Origin: Deltaproteobacteria bacterium
Lineage (GTDB): Bacteria; Desulfobacterota_D; UBA1144; Nemesobacterales; UBA2774
Direction of reading: 5' to 3'
Assembly (NCBI GenBank): GCA_029262255.1
Contig: JAJCZT010000145.1
Location: 1-32,117 of the forward strand
Length of the DNA: 32,117 nt
How positions within the stretch are numbered: position 1 is the first letter of the stretch; each line of letters starts with the position of its first letter. The notes under the pieces are model-generated. The model saw only the letters and a program-made list of their open reading frames with translations, was not told the origin of the DNA and ran no database searches. A program made the translations under genes and the position numbers. Below are positions 24,516 to 32,117 of this stretch, in pieces.

Positions 24516-24563
24516 ATACATTAAACCTCTTAAATTAAATTCAAAAAGGAAATTGGAAAATTA

Positions 24564-24592
24564 TTGACGTTAACATCAATTTGATGTAGAAC
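24564..24592 (+). promoter_or_regulatory. Promoter of the lysS operon with internal palindrome
   Basis: TTGACG (24564-24569) and TAGAAC (24587-24592) are 17 bp apart. The spacer holds a 15-bp palindrome, ACATCAA-T-TTGATGT (24573-24587), whose last base overlaps the -10 box. A protein bound there would block the promoter. The predicted start leaves a leader of only about 8-10 bases and no Shine-Dalgarno sequence is visible before ATG 24608. Confidence 0.5.
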
Positions 24593-24607
24593 TCCTAACC
24601 TTAAATT

Positions 24608-26068
24608 ATGGAAAACGAACAGTTTGAACAAAGAAGAGCAAAGCTTGACGAGCTACGAGATTTAGGACTCAATCCGTTTGCCAACGATTTTAAACCAGCT
24701 CATTTGGCCAAAGATCTAATTTCAAAATATGGTGAGCTTTCACAAGAGGATACAGAAGGTCTTGCCGACGATTTCTCTTTAGCTGGAAGAGTTATGGCTA
24801 TAAGGGATTTTGGAAAGAGTCTATTCTTTCATATTGCCGACAGATCTGGAAGGATCCAGGGCTACATAAAAAAAGATGTAGTAGGGGAAGATGAACATAA
24901 AGCTTTTAAAAAGTTTGTTGACCTTGGCGACTTTGTTGGAATTAAAGGCAAATTGTTTAAAACAAGAACCGGAGAGTTAACTCTCAACGTTACGGAATAT
25001 AAATTTCTTACCAAGTCACTTCACCCATTGCCGGAAAAATGGCATGGACTAAAAGACGTAGAGGTTCGCTATCGCCAGCGCTATCTGGATTTAGTCTCCA
25101 ATCCGGAGATAAAAGAAATTTTTCTTACAAGAAGCAAGATAATCAAGCTTATTCGGGGATTCCTGGATGAGAGGGATTTTGTTGAGGTTGAAACCCCGAT
25201 TTTACATCCGATCGCAGGCGGTGCGGCGGCGCGTCCGTTTGAGACTCATCATAACGCGCTTGATTTGGATCTTGTTTTGAGAATTGCTCCCGAGCTCTAT
25301 CTAAAGAGGCTCGTCGTTGGCGGCATAGAGAGAGTGTATGAGATCGGAAGAACCTTCAGGAACGAGGGCGTCTCTACTCAGCATAATCCGGAATTTACAA
25401 TGATGGAGCTCTATCAAGCATATGCGACGTATGAAGATCTGATGGATATGACTGAGGAGCTAATTTGCCATATCTCTCATGAAATCAAAAACACACTAAA
25501 ATTTGAATATGGAGACGTTGAAATTGACATGACTCGTCCCTGGAAGAGGATGGATATATCGGAGTCACTAAGAGAAGAACTGGGGGAGAAGATTTTATCC
25601 GATGACAAAGAACTATTTAAGAAAGCGGACTCTTTGGGAATTGATCACAAGGGAATCAGAGGTAAGGCCATTACTGAGATTTTTGAAAGCCTTTTTGAAG
25701 AAAAACTGATTAACCCAACTTTTGTTTACGGATTCCCGCTTGATATCTCCCCGCTTGCCAGAAAAAATGAAGAGAATCCTGAAATAACCGATCGGTTTGA
25801 GCTTTATATATTTGGGCGTGAAATAGCTAACGCCTTTTCTGAGTTGAACGACCCGGTAGATCAAAAAGAAAGATTTGAGAATCAGATTGAACTAAAAAAC
25901 AAAGGTGAAATGGAAGTGCATGAAATGGATCAGGATTACGTCACCGCGCTTGAGCATGGAATGCCTCCTACAGCGGGTGAAGGTATTGGAATAGATCGTC
26001 TTGTCATGTTGTTTACAAATTCACCTTCAATAAGGGAAGTTATTTTCTTTCCTCATCTCAGACCCTAA
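24608..26068 (+). CDS. lysS: Lysyl-tRNA synthetase, class II
   Basis: 486 residues. The N-terminal OB-fold anticodon-binding domain spans about residues 55-145 ([19 protein letters not shown]). Class II motifs follow: motif 1 around [12 protein letters not shown], motif 2 [20 protein letters not shown], and motif 3 [15 protein letters not shown]. It charges tRNA-Lys. The start ATG has no visible Shine-Dalgarno sequence and lies very close to the predicted transcription start. The stop TAA shares its last base with the ATG of lolC, so the envelope genes downstream are coupled to it. The lysS-lolC-lolD-bamA-skp-fabZ arrangement seems to form one transcription unit. Confidence 0.96.
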   Translation: MENEQFEQRRAKLDELRDLGLNPFANDFKPAHLAKDLISKYGELSQEDTEGLADDFSLAGRVMAIRDFGKSLFFHIADRSGRIQGYIKKDVVGEDEHKAFKKFVDLGDFVGIKGKLFKTRTGELTLNVTEYKFLTKSLHPLPEKWHGLKDVEVRYRQRYLDLVSNPEIKEIFLTRSKIIKLIRGFLDERDFVEVETPILHPIAGGAAARPFETHHNALDLDLVLRIAPELYLKRLVVGGIERVYEIGRTFRNEGVSTQHNPEFTMMELYQAYATYEDLMDMTEELICHISHEIKNTLKFEYGDVEIDMTRPWKRMDISESLREELGEKILSDDKELFKKADSLGIDHKGIRGKAITEIFESLFEEKLINPTFVYGFPLDISPLARKNEENPEITDRFELYIFGREIANAFSELNDPVDQKERFENQIELKNKGEMEVHEMDQDYVTALEHGMPPTAGEGIGIDRLVMLFTNSPSIREVIFFPHLRP

Positions 26069-27375
26069 TGAAATATGAATTTTTTATAGGACTTAGATAC
26101 CTCAGTTCCCGGAGAAAGCAGAAGTTTACTTCCATCATAGGGATAATTTCGATTCTAGGGGTAATTATTGGCGTAATGGCGCTTAACGTAGTTCTCGCGG
26201 TTATGGGGGGCTTTGAAGAGGAGCTAAGGGATAAGATCCTTGGTGTCAGCTCACATCTCGTTGTGCTTAGCTACGATGGGCCCATGAAGGATTACGGTGA
26301 AATAAAAGAGGATGTGCTTGAATTCCCGGGAGTTGAAGGGGCTAGCCCCTTTATTTATGGACAGGGGATGATATCTAGTGAAAGAAGCGTATCCGGATCG
26401 GTTATTAGAGGAGTTGATCCCAATACTGCCGGCAAGGTAACCAGCATTGAGCAGGCCATTGGAAACGGTACTGTAGGGAAGGGGCGATCTGGCAAAAAAT
26501 TAAATGATGAGCAGTTAAGTGAGATCGGCAACGAAGTATTATTAAAATTAAGCGCGGATACCGAATCCGGGAAACCCCCTATTCTTATTGGAAAAGAGCT
26601 TGCTGCGAACTTAGGTGTTTTAGAGGGTGACTTGGTCAATCTTGTCTCTCCATTTGGAAAGCTCGGACCATTTGGTCAAACGGCAAAGGTGAAGAAGTAT
26701 GAAGTGATAGGAATATTTGATTACGGTATGATTGAATATGATTCTTCGATATCCTATATCAATCTTGGGGATGCGATGGATTTTTTTGATATGCAAGGGC
26801 AGGTCTCCGGAGTAGAGATAAAAGTAAAGGATATATACAATGCAAAAAAAATGGGGAATGAACTCACTTCTATACTTGGTTTTCCGTATTACACCAGGAA
26901 CTGGGAAGAGGTAAATAAAAGATTATTTAAAGCGCTGCGTTTAGAGAGGATTGCAGTTGCTATTATACTGGGATTAATAATACTTGTTGCTGCTCTTGAT
27001 ATTGTTAGTACATTGACTATGGTGGTTATGGAAAAAGGAAAGGATATAGCTATTTTGCGTGCTATGGGTGCTACCAAAAGTGGGATTCTAAAAATATTTG
27101 TTACAGAAGGAATGATAATTGGAACGGTGGGAACTCTGCTTGGTACCGCAGCCGGATATGGGATTTGTTATTTGTTAAAAACCAGCGATACGGTAAGGAC
27201 ACTAATTCCGTTTGATAATAATGTCTATCCTATTTCCGACTTTCCAGTTAAAATTGAACCGTTTTATTTTATAACTGTTGCATTCTTCAGTATACTGATA
27301 TGTTTTATCGCAACATTGTATCCATCATTTCAAGCGTCTCGAAAAGATCCTATTGAGGCACTGAGGTATGAGTGA
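26068..27375 (+). CDS. lolC: Lipoprotein-releasing ABC transporter permease, LolC/LolE family
   Basis: 435 residues. One N-terminal membrane segment (IIGIISILGVIIGVMALNVVLAVMG) is followed by a periplasmic domain of about 230 residues and three C-terminal segments (IAVAIILGLIILVAALDIVS, GTVGTLLGTAAGYGICYLL, FYFITVAFFSILICFIATLYP). This is the MacB/FtsX-type permease layout. With LolD it extracts outer-membrane lipoproteins from the inner membrane. Only one permease gene is present here, as in bacteria with a homodimeric LolF-type permease, unless a second is elsewhere. The start overlaps lysS by one base and lolD follows after 3 bp. Confidence 0.93.
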   Translation: MKYEFFIGLRYLSSRRKQKFTSIIGIISILGVIIGVMALNVVLAVMGGFEEELRDKILGVSSHLVVLSYDGPMKDYGEIKEDVLEFPGVEGASPFIYGQGMISSERSVSGSVIRGVDPNTAGKVTSIEQAIGNGTVGKGRSGKKLNDEQLSEIGNEVLLKLSADTESGKPPILIGKELAANLGVLEGDLVNLVSPFGKLGPFGQTAKVKKYEVIGIFDYGMIEYDSSISYINLGDAMDFFDMQGQVSGVEIKVKDIYNAKKMGNELTSILGFPYYTRNWEEVNKRLFKALRLERIAVAIILGLIILVAALDIVSTLTMVVMEKGKDIAILRAMGATKSGILKIFVTEGMIIGTVGTLLGTAAGYGICYLLKTSDTVRTLIPFDNNVYPISDFPVKIEPFYFITVAFFSILICFIATLYPSFQASRKDPIEALRYE

Positions 27376-27378
27376 TAA

Positions 27379-28053
27379 ATGGTGATCCGAATTAAGGATT
27401 TATGGAAGGTGTTTGAAACTAGTGGTGGTCGAGTAGAGGCATTGAAGGGAATCGATTTGAATATTTCACATGGAGAAACTCTGGCAGTTGTTGGTGTTTC
27501 CGGGTCTGGCAAGAGTACTCTCTTGCACATACTCGGGACTCTTGAGCGTCCCACCCAGGGAGAAGTTTGCTACGATAGTAATAATATCTTTAGCCAAAAT
27601 GACAGAGAAATTGCAGCTTTCAGAAATAGTGAAATTGGCTTTGTTTTCCAATTCCATTATCTCCTTGCTGAATTCAGCGCACTTGAGAATGTCATGATGC
27701 CTTGTTTGATTAAAGGGATAGATTCAGAGGTGGCAAGAGAAATGGCTGTAGATATTCTGGGTAAAGTAGGTTTGGAACAAAGGCTTGAACACCGCCCGGG
27801 AGAACTGTCGGGTGGAGAGCAGCAAAGAGTCGCGATAGCTAGAGCGGTTGTATTAAAACCTAAAGTAATATTGGCTGATGAGCCTACAGGAAATTTGGAT
27901 AGGGATACGGGAGAGTCTATCCTCGATCTATTTTTGAAGCTCAATGATGAATACGGAATAACCTCAGTTTTAGTTACCCATAATATGGAAATTGCAAATA
28001 GGCTTAACAGGAGAATCAGGCTTACTGATGGAAAAATTGTTGATGCGAATTAA
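27379..28053 (+). CDS. lolD: Lipoprotein-releasing system ATP-binding protein LolD
   Basis: 224-residue ABC ATPase. Walker A is GVSGSGKST (39-47), the signature is LSGGEQQR, Walker B is VILADEPTG, and the switch histidine is in VTHN. The order lolC-lolD with 3 bp between them confirms the role: energising release of lipoproteins toward the outer membrane. The related MacB/FtsE ATPases share these motifs; the neighbouring permease decides the assignment. The 3' end overlaps the bamA start by 11 bp. Confidence 0.94.
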   Translation: MVIRIKDLWKVFETSGGRVEALKGIDLNISHGETLAVVGVSGSGKSTLLHILGTLERPTQGEVCYDSNNIFSQNDREIAAFRNSEIGFVFQFHYLLAEFSALENVMMPCLIKGIDSEVAREMAVDILGKVGLEQRLEHRPGELSGGEQQRVAIARAVVLKPKVILADEPTGNLDRDTGESILDLFLKLNDEYGITSVLVTHNMEIANRLNRRIRLTDGKIVDAN

Positions 28054-30457
28054 TAAACGCAATATTGCAGCTGTTCTTTCTTTAACTGTATCGATGTTTT
28101 TACTTGCAGTATGTCTTGGCTCTTCGTTTGGACAGGCTGCAGGAGTTGAGAAGATCGCGCTAAAAGATGCTTTAGATTGGGAAGTTGCGCAAGGTCCCCC
28201 ATCGGGTGGAAACGCTGAAATCGAAGAAGAAGGTGATTTAGATTCAAAAAATGATGAGATAATAAAAATTAAAGTGGAAGGGAACAGGAGGGTTGAAACT
28301 GAGCTTATACAGCTAAATATCACCTCCAAAGTGGGAGAGCGCCTTTCAACCGCATCGGTTAGAGAAGATATTAAGAAGATGTACAATCTTGGATCTTTTG
28401 AGGATGTTTCCGCGGAGATTGATAGGACCGCTGAGGGAATTATCTTAGTATACAAGGTTAAAGAAAAACCTATTGTTGCAGACCTTCGAATAAGAGGAAA
28501 TAAGGATGTAAAGAGTGACGATATTCTAGAGGTTGTTACTGTAAAAGAAGGGAAAATAATAGACCTCAACAATGTTAAAAAAACCCAAGAAGCTATTGGG
28601 CTATTATATTCAGAGAAAGGTCTAATAGGCACTGTTGTCGATTACGATATTGAGCCCGAAGGGGACGGCACTGTGAGCGTTACCTTTGATATAAAAGAAG
28701 GTAAAAAAGCGTATATAAAGAAAGTCATATACGTTGGTAATGAAAAACTAAAGACTAAAATAGTAAAAAAAGGGCTATATTCAAAACCCAAAGGGTTATT
28801 TTCTTTTATCTCCAGGAAGGGGGTTTATGTCCCGCGTGAGGTACAGAACGATTCTGAAAGAATAAGAACAACCTATATTGATAATGGATTTCTTGATGTA
28901 AAGGTAAGCAAACCTGAAGTAGAGTACAGCGAAGAAAAAGACGGGTATATCGTTACCTTTAAGATTAGCGAGGGAGATCAATTTACCGTTAGAAACCTTT
29001 CATTTGATGGGGATTTAATCGTCCCCGTTGAAGAATTGCAGGAGATTTTAAGACTAAAAAGCGGAGAAGTTTTCAGAGGTAGTCTCTTGGCCCGGGATAT
29101 AAGCGGGTTAACAACTTTCTATGGCAACAAGGGGTATGCTTTTGCCAATACTGAGCCCGGTTTTTCACTTGACCGCCAAGCGCTGACTGTTGATATCAGG
29201 TTTAGGATGGAAAAAGGTCCCGAGGTGCATATAAGAGATATCGATATTGTGGGAAACTACAGAACCAGAGATAAGGTTATAAGAAGGGAAATCCCCATTG
29301 AGGAAGAGCAGCTTTATAATGCCAGTGCAGTACAGGCTATAAAACCAAGAGTAACCAGGCTTGGTTTCTTCGAGGAAAATGTTGAAGTTGTTTCAGAGCG
29401 TGTTCCCGGAACTGAAGATGAATTAGATTTAAAAGTTAGAGTAGAAGAAAAGTCTACCGGATTTTTTAGTGTTGCGGGGGGATTTAGTTCGGTCGAAACA
29501 TTTATATTTGCCGGTCAGATTCAAGAGTCTAATCTCTTTGGTTACGGTAAAAGGGCTTCTTTGAATGCCCAGGTCGGCGGAGTGACCCAGCTATTTTTCT
29601 TAAACTATGCGGATCCTAATCTTTTAGATACGGATTGGACCTTAGATGCTGTAATTTTCAGGACTGATAGAACCTTCAGGGATTTTGACCGTAGCTCCTT
29701 TGGCGGCAGCCTAACAATCGGAAGAAGAATATGGAGATGGTTAAATGCGAATCTTACATACAGGATAGAAAATGTTAAGATAGGGGACATTGATAATGAG
29801 GCAAGGCTGATCATCACTTCTAATAATAGAACAATAAGCAGCGTTGGTCTCGGAATGGTCTGGGATTCGAGAAATAATTTGTTGGATCCGAGTAAGGGTA
29901 ATCTCACTAGAACAAATTTAGAGTTTGCCGGCGGACCCTTTGGTGGGAATACTGATTTTACTAAATATGTTTTATCTTCACGGCAGTGGTTTGATCTGTG
30001 GTTAAATACGGTATTTACTGTAAGAGCAAGATATGGAATAATAGCCTTTCGAGATAATGGAAATGATCTTGTCGTAGGGGAAAGATTCTTTCTTGGAGGT
30101 CCAAATTCATTAAGAGGGTTTGGCTTTAGAAGGGTTGGTCCTCGTGTTCCAACCGAAGATGGGGATTTTGTCATTATTGGTGGTGTTCAGGAGCTCTTGT
30201 TTTCGGCCGACTATGTATTCCCCGTTATTCCCTCAGTCGGTTTAAGAGGAGTAGTGTTTTTCGATATGGGTAATGCGTTTAATGATGGCGTAGATCTCAC
30301 TGTTAATCCATCGGATCTTAGAAAGGATGCTGGATTCGGAATTAGATGGATTTCTCCTTTGGGACCTCTGAGGCTTGAATTAGGTTTCCCTCTTGGGGAT
30401 AGATTGGAAGACGAAAAATCTTATGAAATACAGTTTACCGTAGGAACCTTATTTTAA
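28043..30457 (+). CDS. bamA: Outer membrane protein assembly factor BamA
   Basis: About 804 residues. A signal peptide (RINKRNIAAVLSLTVSMFLLAVCLGSSFGQA-, cleavage near residue 32) is followed by a short linker, five POTRA domains to about residue 430 (starts such as IIKIKVEGNRRVE, IVADLRIRGNKDV and VHIRDIDIVGNYRT), and a 16-strand barrel. The barrel has the conserved LRGF loop motif (GPNSLRGFGFRR) and ends in a phenylalanine-type C-terminus (FTVGTLF). It folds beta-barrel proteins into the outer membrane. I chose ATG 28043 because it gives a clean signal peptide; ATG 28028 and an upstream start at 27992 would add residues and overlap lolD further. Confidence 0.94.
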   Translation: MRINKRNIAAVLSLTVSMFLLAVCLGSSFGQAAGVEKIALKDALDWEVAQGPPSGGNAEIEEEGDLDSKNDEIIKIKVEGNRRVETELIQLNITSKVGERLSTASVREDIKKMYNLGSFEDVSAEIDRTAEGIILVYKVKEKPIVADLRIRGNKDVKSDDILEVVTVKEGKIIDLNNVKKTQEAIGLLYSEKGLIGTVVDYDIEPEGDGTVSVTFDIKEGKKAYIKKVIYVGNEKLKTKIVKKGLYSKPKGLFSFISRKGVYVPREVQNDSERIRTTYIDNGFLDVKVSKPEVEYSEEKDGYIVTFKISEGDQFTVRNLSFDGDLIVPVEELQEILRLKSGEVFRGSLLARDISGLTTFYGNKGYAFANTEPGFSLDRQALTVDIRFRMEKGPEVHIRDIDIVGNYRTRDKVIRREIPIEEEQLYNASAVQAIKPRVTRLGFFEENVEVVSERVPGTEDELDLKVRVEEKSTGFFSVAGGFSSVETFIFAGQIQESNLFGYGKRASLNAQVGGVTQLFFLNYADPNLLDTDWTLDAVIFRTDRTFRDFDRSSFGGSLTIGRRIWRWLNANLTYRIENVKIGDIDNEARLIITSNNRTISSVGLGMVWDSRNNLLDPSKGNLTRTNLEFAGGPFGGNTDFTKYVLSSRQWFDLWLNTVFTVRARYGIIAFRDNGNDLVVGERFFLGGPNSLRGFGFRRVGPRVPTEDGDFVIIGGVQELLFSADYVFPVIPSVGLRGVVFFDMGNAFNDGVDLTVNPSDLRKDAGFGIRWISPLGPLRLELGFPLGDRLEDEKSYEIQFTVGTLF

Positions 30458-30474
30458 ATTCAAGGAGGCAAGAA

Positions 30475-30978
30475 ATGAGATTATTCTTTGCAGTGTTAAG
30501 TACCTTATTGTTGGTGTCTAGTTTTGCTTACGCCCAAGGTTCAAAAGTTGGGTATGTAGATCTTCGTCGTGTTGTAACAGATTCAAGAAATGGTAAAGCA
30601 GCTTTTTCAGCGGTTGAGGCTCAGTTTGGTCCAAGGGGTAAAGCCTTGGAAAATAAAAGAAAACAGCTTGAAGCAATGGAGCAGGATTTTATCAAGAACG
30701 CTGCTGTTATGAATGAAGCTTCAAGAAAACAAAAAGCGGAGCAGATTGATAGGCTGAAGAAAGATTTTACGAGATCGTTAGAGGATTTTCAGTACGAGTT
30801 GAAGAAAAAGGATTTTGAGCTCTCTCAGAGCATATTAAAGGATATTGAGGGTATTCTTCAGTCAATTGGTCAGTCCGAAGCATATACCGTTATTCTTGAG
30901 AGTGGGGGACTTGTTTATGGTAGTCCATCTGCCGATATAACGGATAGGGTTATAAAAGCTTACGACGCTAAGCAATAA
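30475..30978 (+). CDS. skp: Periplasmic chaperone, Skp/OmpH family
   Basis: 167 residues. A signal peptide is followed by cleavage near SFAYAQG. The mature start GSKVGYVDLRRVV is the family signature. The middle is a long charged helical pair (residues about 50-125, KRKQLEAMEQDF, QKAEQIDRLKKDF, ELKKKDFELSQ) that forms the tentacle coiled coil, and the C-terminus has SEAYTVILESGGLVYGS. It holds unfolded outer-membrane proteins on the way to BamA. An excellent Shine-Dalgarno AGGAGG lies six bases before the ATG, 17 bp after bamA, consistent with high expression. Confidence 0.93.
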   Translation: MRLFFAVLSTLLLVSSFAYAQGSKVGYVDLRRVVTDSRNGKAAFSAVEAQFGPRGKALENKRKQLEAMEQDFIKNAAVMNEASRKQKAEQIDRLKKDFTRSLEDFQYELKKKDFELSQSILKDIEGILQSIGQSEAYTVILESGGLVYGSPSADITDRVIKAYDAKQ

Positions 30979-31011
30979 TTTCTATTCATACTATTTAGGT
31001 TATAGGGAGTT

Positions 31012-31458
31012 ATGAATATTTTAATGGATAAAGAAGAAATAAAGGGTTATATTCCGCATAGAGAACCATTTCTTTTTGTTGATAAAGTGCTTGAGTTCGA
31101 TCCGTATTCAAGAATCTTGGCCGTTAAAACTTTTCGGGCAGAAGAAGAGTTCTTTAAGGGGCATTTTCCTGGGCATCCCGTAGTACCTGGTGTCATATTG
31201 GTAGAAGCGCTCGCACAAGCTGCGGCTGTGCTTATTAGTGCTTCGTTTGCGCAGGACGAAAAGGCCGATAATCTGGAAGGATGTTATTTAATGGGTGTTG
31301 ATAAGGCGAAATTCAGAAAGGTTGTTAATCCCGAAGACGAGATTCAACTTCAAGCTGAAGTGCTTAAATTCCGATCCAAAATAATTACTTTTAAGGCTAG
31401 TGCTTATGTGGGCGGTTCGAAGGCTGCTGAAGCTGAATTTATGGCTACGTTCTATTGA
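31012..31458 (+). CDS. fabZ: 3-hydroxyacyl-ACP dehydratase FabZ
   Basis: 148 residues, hotdog fold. IPHREPFLFVDKV and KGHFPGHPVVPGVILVEALAQ are diagnostic; the catalytic pair is His51 and Glu65, 14 residues apart as in characterised FabZ. It dehydrates 3-hydroxyacyl-ACP in fatty acid elongation and supplies acyl chains for lipid A and phospholipids. It closes the envelope operon. A GGGAG sits very close to ATG 31012; the second ATG (31024) is a possible alternative start. Confidence 0.95.
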   Translation: MNILMDKEEIKGYIPHREPFLFVDKVLEFDPYSRILAVKTFRAEEEFFKGHFPGHPVVPGVILVEALAQAAAVLISASFAQDEKADNLEGCYLMGVDKAKFRKVVNPEDEIQLQAEVLKFRSKIITFKASAYVGGSKAAEAEFMATFY

Positions 31459-31481
31459 TTGTCCTATATTCATGAATACGG

Positions 31482-31511
31482 TTGACAATAGTGAACATTC
31501 TATGTTAAAGT
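31482..31511 (+). promoter_or_regulatory. Promoter of the tRNA operon
   Basis: A perfect TTGACA (31482-31487) and TAAAGT (31506-31511) are 18 bp apart, 23 bp after the fabZ stop. It would give a leader of roughly 135 bases before tRNA-Thr. Other AT-rich hexamers nearer the tRNA could serve as additional promoters. Confidence 0.55.
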
Positions 31512-31562
31512 ATCTGGTTTTATAATTGAGGGCGAATTCTACCTGATTATGTTTTTATGGAG

Positions 31563-31596
31563 AATCTTTAAGAAATCTATATAAAATCTTTAAGAA
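31563..31596. repeat. Direct repeat in the tRNA operon leader
   Basis: AATCTTTAAGAA occurs at 31563-31574 and again at 31585-31596, a 12-bp perfect repeat with a 22-bp period, between the promoter and the first tRNA. Confidence 0.6.
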
Positions 31597-31654
31597 TTCT
31601 GGATAAATAGTATATATTCTGTATAGATATGTAGCATATAATGGGTTTCGGGCA

Positions 31655-31729
31655 GCTGGCGTAGCTCAGTGGTAGAGCAGCTGATTTGTAATCAGCAGGC
31701 CGGGGGTTCAAATCCCTTCGCCAGCTCCA
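31655..31729 (+). tRNA. tRNA-Thr (anticodon TGT)
   Basis: 75 bases including an encoded CCA. Acceptor GCTGGCG pairs with CGCCAGC. The D arm contains GTAGCTCAGTGGTAGAGC. The anticodon stem GCTGA/TCAGC holds loop TTTGTAA with anticodon TGT, and the T arm is GGGGGTTCAAATCCC. It reads ACA (and other ACN by wobble). First of a four-tRNA cluster. Confidence 0.95.
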
Positions 31730-31734
31730 GATGC

Positions 31735-31774
31735 GTCATGCTTAGACTAAAAATGTCATGCTTAGGCTAAAAAT
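31735..31774. repeat. 20-bp tandem duplication between tRNA-Thr and tRNA-Tyr
   Basis: GTCATGCTTAGACTAAAAAT (31735-31754) is followed directly by a second copy (31755-31774) differing at one base (A to G). Confidence 0.8.
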
Positions 31775-31799
31775 AATGTTGAAAAGTATATTTATTTTG

Positions 31800-31882
31800 G
31801 GGGAGGTGGCTGAGTGGTCAAAAGCAGCAGACTGTAAATCTGCCGGTGTAAGCCTACGTAGGTTCGAATCCTGCCCTCCCCA
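31800..31882 (+). tRNA. tRNA-Tyr (anticodon GTA)
   Basis: 83 bases with a long (class II) variable arm. Acceptor GGGGAGG pairs with CCTCCCC, discriminator A. The anticodon stem GCAGA/TCTGC holds loop CTGTAAA with anticodon GTA. The T loop is TTCGAAT. CCA is not encoded. Confidence 0.94.
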
Positions 31883-31883
31883 T

Positions 31884-31913
31884 AGTTTTAAGTTTGAAAG
31901 TTTTAAGTTTGAA
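31884..31913. repeat. 15-bp perfect tandem duplication between tRNA-Tyr and tRNA-Gly
   Basis: AGTTTTAAGTTTGAA occurs twice back to back (31884-31898 and 31899-31913), starting 2 bp after tRNA-Tyr. Confidence 0.8.
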
Positions 31914-31979
31914 TTTAGTGGATTTTTGCAATCATTTAGTTTAATTGTTAGGTTGGTTGAATTTTTTAATGTTCTAATA

Positions 31980-32053
31980 GCGGGAGTAGCTCAGTTGGCT
32001 AGAGCATCAGCCTTCCAAGCTGAGGGTCGCGGGTTCGAATCCCGTCTCCCGCT
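31980..32053 (+). tRNA. tRNA-Gly (anticodon TCC)
   Basis: 74 bases. Acceptor GCGGGAG pairs with CTCCCGC, discriminator T. The anticodon stem TCAGC/GCTGA holds loop CTTCCAA with anticodon TCC. The T arm is GCGGGTTCGAATCCCGT. CCA is not encoded. Confidence 0.95.
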
Positions 32054-32066
32054 CAAAGGCTGTTTT

Positions 32067-32117
32067 GCCCACGTAGCTCAGCCGGTAGAGCACATCCTTG
32101 GTAAGGATGAGGTCAGC
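32067..32117 (+). tRNA. tRNA-Thr (anticodon GGT), 3' truncated by window end
   Basis: Starts with GCCCACG, D arm GTAGCTCAGCCGGTAGAGC, anticodon stem CATCC/GGATG with loop TTGGTAA and anticodon GGT. The sequence ends in the variable region. The order Thr-Tyr-Gly-Thr matches the tRNA cluster that precedes tuf in many bacteria. Confidence 0.9.

Noticed and set aside
31563-31913. Repeats in the tRNA region as a CRISPR array or attachment site
   Set aside because: The three repeats have unrelated sequences, two copies each and no spacers. There is no integrase gene and no displaced tRNA 3' end fragment in the window.

Overview
The window is an AT-rich chromosomal segment from a diderm (Gram-negative-type) bacterium. 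It carries outer-membrane biogenesis genes (bamA, a Skp/OmpH homologue, lolC, lolD), fabZ, lepB and lipoprotein sorting signals. The core genes gmk, a bifunctional rel/spoT, pyrR-pyrB-pyrC, lysS and a tRNA cluster indicate a chromosome, not a plasmid or phage. The mix (pyrR with pyrB/pyrC, a fused trehalose synthase/phosphatase, arsenosugar genes, gmk next to rel) would suit a deep-branching Desulfobacterota- or Dadabacteria-like lineage, but the sequence alone does not place it.

Layout. 1-2419 (+): the 3' end of a fused trehalose-6-phosphate synthase/phosphatase, an aldo/keto reductase, and a small membrane protein whose better start is cut off by an in-frame TAA. 2434-7282 (-): HAD phosphatase, a Gly/Tyr/His-rich secreted protein with its own terminator, a cation-efflux transporter behind malic enzyme, an FmdB-type zinc ribbon, and a Sfp-type phosphopantetheinyl transferase. 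7393-13417 (-): a tightly packed run that in transcription order is arsR, arsM, CMD/peroxidase-like protein, arsS, TIGR04282-type glycosyltransferase, PiT phosphate transporter, TlpA-like lipoprotein and CcdA-like membrane protein. 13615-22199 (+): HAD hydrolase, manC, gmk-rel, lepB, pyrR-pyrB-pyrC. 22207-22719 (-): one unknown anchored protein. 22806-32117 (+): MFS transporter, PaaI-type thioesterase, lysS-lolC-lolD-bamA-skp-fabZ, then tRNA-Thr(TGT), tRNA-Tyr(GTA), tRNA-Gly(TCC) and a truncated tRNA-Thr(GGT). In many bacteria this tRNA order precedes an EF-Tu gene.

The most distinctive region is 7393-13417. ArsR is an arsenic-type repressor with a C-terminal Cys-Cys pair. ArsM would methylate arsenite, ArsS would join dimethylarsenic to the 5'-deoxyadenosyl group of SAM, and the glycosyltransferase would finish an oxo-arsenosugar. 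The phosphate transporter overlaps the glycosyltransferase gene, and a membrane thiol-redox pair follows directly, so the run may be a larger arsenic module than the usual arsM-arsS core. That extension is an inference from gene spacing.

Small-scale structure worth noting: a 20-bp perfect palindrome in the gmk leader, a 15-bp palindrome inside the lysS promoter spacer, a 10-bp inverted repeat between arsR and arsM, and short tandem duplications in three successive parts of the tRNA operon (leader, Thr-Tyr spacer, Tyr-Gly spacer). No CRISPR array, insertion sequence, prophage or rRNA gene was seen, and no gene-free stretch exceeds about 200 bases.
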